NCBI GenBank assembly: GCA_934394585.1
Contig: CAKRQU010000030.1
Location: 1-15,386 of the forward strand
Direction of reading: 5' to 3'
Length of the DNA: 15,386 nucleotides
Source: an uncultured Eubacteriales bacterium
Lineage (GTDB): Bacteria; Bacillota; Clostridia; Oscillospirales; CAG-272
The notes beneath the pieces are model-generated. The model was not told where the DNA came from, did not search any database, and was given only the letters and a program-made list of their open reading frames with translations. Below are positions 11,380 to 15,386 of the stretch, in pieces. The stretch's first letter is position 1; every line of letters begins with the position of its first letter. Made by a program: the position numbers and the translations under genes.

Positions 11380-13614
11380 ATGCGAAATCTTGTTATTGTG
11401 GAATCGCCTTCAAAAGCGACGACAATAAATTCCTATCTCGGTAAGGATTATAAAGTAGTGGCGTCGGTCGGTCACGTCCGTGATCTGCCGAAAAGCTCTC
11501 TCGGCGTAGACATAGAAAACGGTTTCAAACTGAAATATATAAATATAAAAGGAAAAAGCGAGCTGATAAATCAGCTGAAAAAAGACGCGAAAGCGGCTGA
11601 TATGATTTATCTCGCGACCGACCCTGATCGCGAGGGAGAAGCCATTTCATGGCATCTTGCCTCTGTGCTCGGCGTGGAGGAAAGCAAAATCCGCCGCGTG
11701 GCTTTCAATGAGATAACGAAAAACGTCATCCTCAGCCAGATAGAAAATCCGCGCGACATAGATATGAATCTCGTGAATTCCCAGCAGGCGCGCCGCGCTC
11801 TGGACAGAATAGTCGGCTATAAACTCAGTCCGTACCTGTGGAAAACGATAAAAAGCGGACTTTCCGCCGGCAGAGTTCAGTCGGTAGCCACGAGGCTCAT
11901 CGCCGAACGCGAAGCGGAAATAAAAGCTTTTGTCCCCAGTGAATACTGGACAATAGATGCCGAGCTGGAAACAGCGCATTCGCACGCGATAAAGGCGAAA
12001 TTTTACGGCACGGCGGACGGCAAAAAGGAACTTTCCTGCGAAGCCGATGCAAACGCAGTGCTCGACGCATGCCGCGGCGGCGAATTTACCGCCGTTTCCG
12101 TAAAGCGCGCACAGAAAAGCAAATCGCCCATGCCCCCCTTTACGACATCGTCGCTTTTGCAGGAAGCGTCAAAACGCCTCGGTTTCCAATCGAAACGTAT
12201 TATGCGCGTGGCGCAGGAGCTTTACGAGGGCATAAATCTCGGCGAAAAATTCGGCGGCAGTCACGGTATCATCACCTATATGAGAACAGACTCGCTCCGT
12301 ATATCCGATGAAGCGGCGGAAGCGGCAAAAAAATATATCGTGGATAAATACGGCAAGGAATATTACCCGCCCAAGCGCAGAATATTCAAAACAGGCGCAG
12401 AAGCGCAGGACGCGCACGAAGCCATCCGTCCCGCGGATATGAGTTTTGAGCCGGACGCCATAAAGAAATCGCTCACGAGCGACCAATATAAGCTTTATAA
12501 GCTCGTATGGGACAGATTTGTGGCGAGCCAGATGAAAAATGCGGAATTCAATACGCTGAATGTGGAAATAGGTTGCGGCGATTATATATTCCGCTCCGGT
12601 GAAACCACGATAAAATTCAAAGGTTATCTCACCGCTTATGACGACGGCGAAACAGAGCTCGGCGAGCTTTACGACATAAGCAAAGGCGAAAAGCTCACGC
12701 TGAAAAATCTGCTGCCCAAGCAGAATTTCACCGATCCGCCTTCTCATTATACGGAAGGTTCGCTCATCAAGGTATTCAAAGAAAAAGGCATCGCGCGCCC
12801 CAGCACTTATGCTTCCACCATCACCACGATAATAGATCGCGGTTATGTGGAGCGCGATAAAAAACTGCTGAAAAGCACTCCTCTCGGCGAAGCTATGGTA
12901 GAGCTGATGAAAAAGAATTTCCCGCATATTGTCGATTACAAATTCACGGCAAATATGGAAGATGATCTGGATGAAATAGCCGGCGGCGAAGAAACTTACG
13001 AAGAAGTTCTGACCAAATTTTACGGCGATTTCGAAAAAACTCTCGAAAAAGCACAAAAACATATCAGTGAAAACAAAGTGGAAGTTCCTCTCGAGGAATG
13101 TGATATAATATGTGAAAAATGCGGCGGGAAAATGGTCATCCGCAAAGGACGTTTCGGCAGATTTGCCGCCTGCGTGAATTATCCCGAATGCAAATATACC
13201 GTGGCTGTGGATGCAAATAATCAGCCGATAAAGCGCGAAAAGGCAGAGCCTGAAAAAACCGATATGAAATGCGAGCTTTGCGGCAGTGATATGGTAATCC
13301 GCGCGGGACGTTTCGGCAAATTTTATGCATGCAGCAATTTCCCGAAATGCAAAAATACAAAACCGATACGCGAGCATATCGGCGTGAAATGCCCGAAATG
13401 CGGCGGCGAAATAGTAAAAGGTTTCGGCAAAAATCACAGTGTTTTCTACAGCTGTGAAAACTATCCGAAATGCGATTTTTCATCATGGGATATGCCCACA
13501 AATGAAAAATGCCCGAAATGCGGCGGCATGCTTTTTGTAAAGAAAGGCAAGGAATATAAATACTGCGCGGCGGATGGCTGCGGCTATAGTGAAGCCCCCG
13601 AAAAAACAAAATAA
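11380..13614 (+). CDS. topA: DNA topoisomerase I (type IA)
   Basis: The 744-residue protein relaxes negative supercoils by cutting one strand and passing the other. The Toprim domain (1 to about 115) has NLVIVESPSKATTI with Glu8, GHVRD (31-35) and the metal site DPDRE (81-85). The catalytic Tyr300 lies in ITYMRTDS. AHEAIRP, RPSTYASTI and YVERDKK are further family motifs. The C-terminus has four zinc fingers beginning near Cys578, Cys631, Cys671 and Cys711, each with CxxC...C...C spacing (for example CEKCGGKMVIRKGRFGRF). AAGGAG at 11362-11367 is 12 nt before the ATG at 11380, slightly far; a CTG three bases upstream would be closer but is less likely. The gene has its own consensus promoter and a strong terminator. 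No defect is seen. Confidence 0.98.
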   Translation: MRNLVIVESPSKATTINSYLGKDYKVVASVGHVRDLPKSSLGVDIENGFKLKYINIKGKSELINQLKKDAKAADMIYLATDPDREGEAISWHLASVLGVEESKIRRVAFNEITKNVILSQIENPRDIDMNLVNSQQARRALDRIVGYKLSPYLWKTIKSGLSAGRVQSVATRLIAEREAEIKAFVPSEYWTIDAELETAHSHAIKAKFYGTADGKKELSCEADANAVLDACRGGEFTAVSVKRAQKSKSPMPPFTTSSLLQEASKRLGFQSKRIMRVAQELYEGINLGEKFGGSHGIITYMRTDSLRISDEAAEAAKKYIVDKYGKEYYPPKRRIFKTGAEAQDAHEAIRPADMSFEPDAIKKSLTSDQYKLYKLVWDRFVASQMKNAEFNTLNVEIGCGDYIFRSGETTIKFKGYLTAYDDGETELGELYDISKGEKLTLKNLLPKQNFTDPPSHYTEGSLIKVFKEKGIARPSTYASTITTIIDRGYVERDKKLLKSTPLGEAMVELMKKNFPHIVDYKFTANMEDDLDEIAGGEETYEEVLTKFYGDFEKTLEKAQKHISENKVEVPLEECDIICEKCGGKMVIRKGRFGRFAACVNYPECKYTVAVDANNQPIKREKAEPEKTDMKCELCGSDMVIRAGRFGKFYACSNFPKCKNTKPIREHIGVKCPKCGGEIVKGFGKNHSVFYSCENYPKCDFSSWDMPTNEKCPKCGGMLFVKKGKEYKYCAADGCGYSEAPEKTK

Positions 13615-13624
13615 TGTGAATGCA

Positions 13625-13653
13625 AAAACAGACTGCCGTCGGCAGTCTGTTTT
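13625..13653. terminator. Bidirectional terminator between topA and the pilin-like gene
   Basis: AAAACAGACTGCC (13625-13637) pairs perfectly with GGCAGTCTGTTTT (13641-13653) around a 3-nt loop. A/T tracts on both sides let it work on either strand, and it lies between two convergent genes (topA stop at 13614, pilin stop at 13676). Confidence 0.93.
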
Positions 13654-13675
13654 GTATATGTGGGGGGTGCGGGGA

Positions 13676-15082
13676 TTATTTATTTTCGATAAATTCGGCT
13701 TTACTGGGACTGTAGTTAGATACAATTTTAAAACCGTTCAAAGGTTTGTCAAACTGTTGTGTGTATGTGCAAGTATTTCCCGTGATTGTATATGTAGATT
13801 TTCCGGAAGATCTTGCATTATCGAATGTAGCATAGAATACTCTGCCATTGCTGCAAGTCATGTTAGTAGCAGTGTTATTTTTAATTGTCACATTGGTTCG
13901 AATGTCTGTGGTGGAATAATTGTTGCCGACAGTACTTATTCTGAGCATACCGCCTGTGTTATCCGCGGTATTACCGCTGATTTCTACGTTACCAGCTACA
14001 TCGTCAAATCTTATGGCGTGTTCACTTAAATTAGTGAACTTGCAATTTGTTATTGTAATATTGCGCGCTCTTCCGCCAAATACAGCATAGCGACAATTCG
14101 TAAATTCGCAGTTTTCAATTACCAGACCGTCCATATAAGCAACGGTTTCCTTTTCAGAAATATTGCCACTTACAGCTACACCAAAGCGCTTAATTGCGTC
14201 CTTGTCCTCCTCTGTAGATTTGCTCAGATCAAATTTGCAATTTCTGAATGTAATATTCGAGCACTGAGAATAGCCGTAACTTGATGTCGACTGACCAATT
14301 ACTACCTGATCAGTGAATGTGATGCCTTCAAAAACTATGCCGTCAAGTGTAATTTTGCTTGCAGATGTTTCACTATAAACCTTCAGACTATCTACTGTAA
14401 CACCTTCAGCCGCCTTGAATGTAACATTCTTCAGTGTAGTTGGTTCGGTAGTCGTGAAATCTACCTTGCCGTCTTTGCAAAGAGTGATAGTGTCGCCTGC
14501 TTTAGCATCTTTTATTGCATCTGCAAGAGTGTCGTAAGCCTTGCCGTTGACTGTCATGGCAGGAGCCTCGACAAAAGTAGCTACATTGATTGTATAGTCT
14601 GCGCGGACAACCATTTCGCCGCTTTCGTTGAGTGCCGCTACTATTTCAGCTGTCTTTGCAGGCTGGCGCCAGTCATCTGCTGCGAGTCCGTTTACCAAGA
14701 CTATTCTGCCTTCAGTTTTGAGCTGGGGAATGAGGGTTTCGTCTACATATTTGCCGAAATCTGCTCCGCTGAATGCCGGAAATTCTCCGTCGTATTTCAT
14801 TACGCGACCTGCGCTCGCGCTGTATCCGTGGAGATAAACATCGCTTCCGCTATGAGAGAAAACAAGCAGATCGGCATTGTTTTCGCCCTCTTCTCTGGTG
14901 AGTATGTCTGCGAGCATCGCTGTTATCAGATTTTTAGCATCTGCCTGCGCTTTTGCTTCGTTCGCTTTTTTCACGAGGTTTGCATAAGTCGGGATCAGCA
15001 CAGCAGCAAGTATTGCGATGACTGCGATGACAATTACCAGCTCTACAATCGTGAAACCGCGTTTTTGATTGTTTCTTTTCAT
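13676..15082 (-). CDS. Type IV prepilin-like protein with a C-terminal right-handed beta-helix
   Basis: The 468-residue protein opens with a class III-type leader, MKRNNQKRG, then FTIVELVIVIAVIAILAAVL: a prepilin peptidase site after Gly9, Phe+1, Glu+5 and a 20-residue hydrophobic helix. A helical stalk with NLVKKANEAKAQADAKNLIT follows, then a globular region to about 195. TLADAIKDAKAGDTITL (about 200-216) is the usual lead-in of a pectate-lyase-like parallel beta-helix. From about 220 to 460, NITFRNCKF, LVIENCEF, NITITNCKF, NVEISGN and NVTIKNN recur, the Asn/Cys/Ile ladder of such coils. It would sit at the outer membrane face or in a pilus, displaying a fibrous domain that may bind or cleave polysaccharide; that is inference, and no catalytic residues are recognised. 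The start at 15082 has AAGGAG 10 nt upstream. It is convergent with topA, and no assembly genes lie in the window. Confidence 0.88.
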   Translation of the reverse strand: MKRNNQKRGFTIVELVIVIAVIAILAAVLIPTYANLVKKANEAKAQADAKNLITAMLADILTREEGENNADLLVFSHSGSDVYLHGYSASAGRVMKYDGEFPAFSGADFGKYVDETLIPQLKTEGRIVLVNGLAADDWRQPAKTAEIVAALNESGEMVVRADYTINVATFVEAPAMTVNGKAYDTLADAIKDAKAGDTITLCKDGKVDFTTTEPTTLKNVTFKAAEGVTVDSLKVYSETSASKITLDGIVFEGITFTDQVVIGQSTSSYGYSQCSNITFRNCKFDLSKSTEEDKDAIKRFGVAVSGNISEKETVAYMDGLVIENCEFTNCRYAVFGGRARNITITNCKFTNLSEHAIRFDDVAGNVEISGNTADNTGGMLRISTVGNNYSTTDIRTNVTIKNNTATNMTCSNGRVFYATFDNARSSGKSTYTITGNTCTYTQQFDKPLNGFKIVSNYSPSKAEFIENK

Positions 15083-15342
15083 AAGAGTCTTTCTCCTTAT
15101 TTAAATAATATTTTTATATTTCCCCGTTATCGGGGTAAATACCATAGTTACTTCGCGGTGGTCGCACCGCGTGGACAACCCTTCCACCGCTTCGCGGTCC
15201 GTGCCGCGCAAGGCGAAAATCCCGCAAAAATTTAAGCAGGCAGAGCTGCACGAAAAAATTCGTGCGGCTCTGCCTGCTTATTTAATTACATATATTTAAT
15301 TTTTGTGCAACAAAAGAATCGCTTACAAAGCGATATAAATAG
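15083..15342. other. Gene-free upstream region of the pilin-like gene, rich in hairpins
   Basis: No gene is supported. Visible structures are CCCCG-TTAT-CGGGG (15122-15135), CGCGGTG/CACCGCG (15154-15160 with 15165-15171), ACCGC/GCGGT (15186-15190 with 15194-15198; it shares CTTCGCGGT with the previous one), the long hairpin at 15233-15280, and ATCGCTT/AAGCGAT (about 15318-15334). On the minus strand the first hairpin lies in the pilin leader about 17 bp upstream of the ribosome site and could affect its expression. No convincing -35/-10 pair was found for the pilin. Confidence 0.6.
15233..15280 (-). terminator. Long hairpin, probable terminator of a minus-strand gene beyond the window
   Basis: Positions 15233-15254 pair with 15259-15280 over 22 bp, with one G-U pair and an AAAA loop. 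On the minus strand the stem is followed by AAATTTTTGC, a short T-tract; on the plus strand only TTTAATT follows. It therefore most likely ends a leftward transcript from a gene to the right, insulating the pilin gene. Confidence 0.65.

Positions 15343-15386
<44 letters not shown>

Noticed and set aside
12169..13437. A 422-codon minus-strand open frame within topA
   Set aside because: It is antisense to the well-conserved topoisomerase I gene. Its Phe/Ala-rich composition is what the mirror of such codons gives, and there is no ribosome site.

Overview
The window looks like a chromosomal segment of a low-to-mid GC Gram-positive bacterium, most likely a member of Clostridia (Bacillota). The evidence is RNase Y, the infC-rpmI-rplT cluster followed by a SpoU-type methyltransferase, the dprA-topA pair, consensus sigma-A promoters (TTGACA, 17 bp, TATAAT), strong AGGAGG ribosome sites and a clostridial-type XhlA/LLH-holin pair. 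I cannot name the genus. Nothing marks the window as a plasmid or an intact phage; it is housekeeping chromosome broken up by unusual repeat-filled intergenic regions.

Layout. 1-246: the edge of a repeat element, a run of small palindromes and a terminator. 248-2197 (minus): a two-gene operon of a ThrE-type threonine/serine exporter and a ribulose-phosphate-3-epimerase-family enzyme that looks more like allulose-6-phosphate epimerase. 2248-2332: divergent promoters. 2434-3975 (plus): rny (RNase Y) with a TTG start, then a terminator. 4026-5091: about 1.1 kb without a gene, holding a 457-bp MITE-like element with inverted ends, its own terminator, flanking palindromes and a 36-bp inverted repeat. 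5092-5699 (minus): a phage-type lysis remnant (XhlA-like and LLH-holin-like) whose frames are open but have no ATG, GTG or TTG start after their good ribosome sites. 5753-6069: its leader, with two 111-bp direct repeats and a good promoter. 6191-6901 (plus): upp. 6932-8322 (plus): infC-rpmI-rplT with an attenuator leader; infC appears to start at ATA. 8323-9120: a second full copy of the MITE-like element. 9168-13614 (plus): a SpoU-family RNA methyltransferase, dprA, and topA with its own promoter. 13676-15082 (minus): a type IV prepilin-like protein fused to a right-handed beta-helix. 15083-15386: hairpins and a (GTCT)n microsatellite that runs off the window.

How the parts relate. Most genes serve RNA and protein synthesis (IF3, L35, L20, RNase Y, rRNA/tRNA methylation), DNA topology and uptake (TopA, DprA) and uracil salvage (Upp). 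The features least explained by known biology are (a) the repeated element, whose copies keep hairpins despite base changes and end in an intrinsic terminator, so it may encode a structured RNA; (b) the mosaic of short palindromes around every copy; (c) a lysis cassette kept open but apparently dependent on near-cognate start codons, close to an IF3 gene that also has a near-cognate start; and (d) the pilin/beta-helix fusion beside a tetranucleotide repeat.
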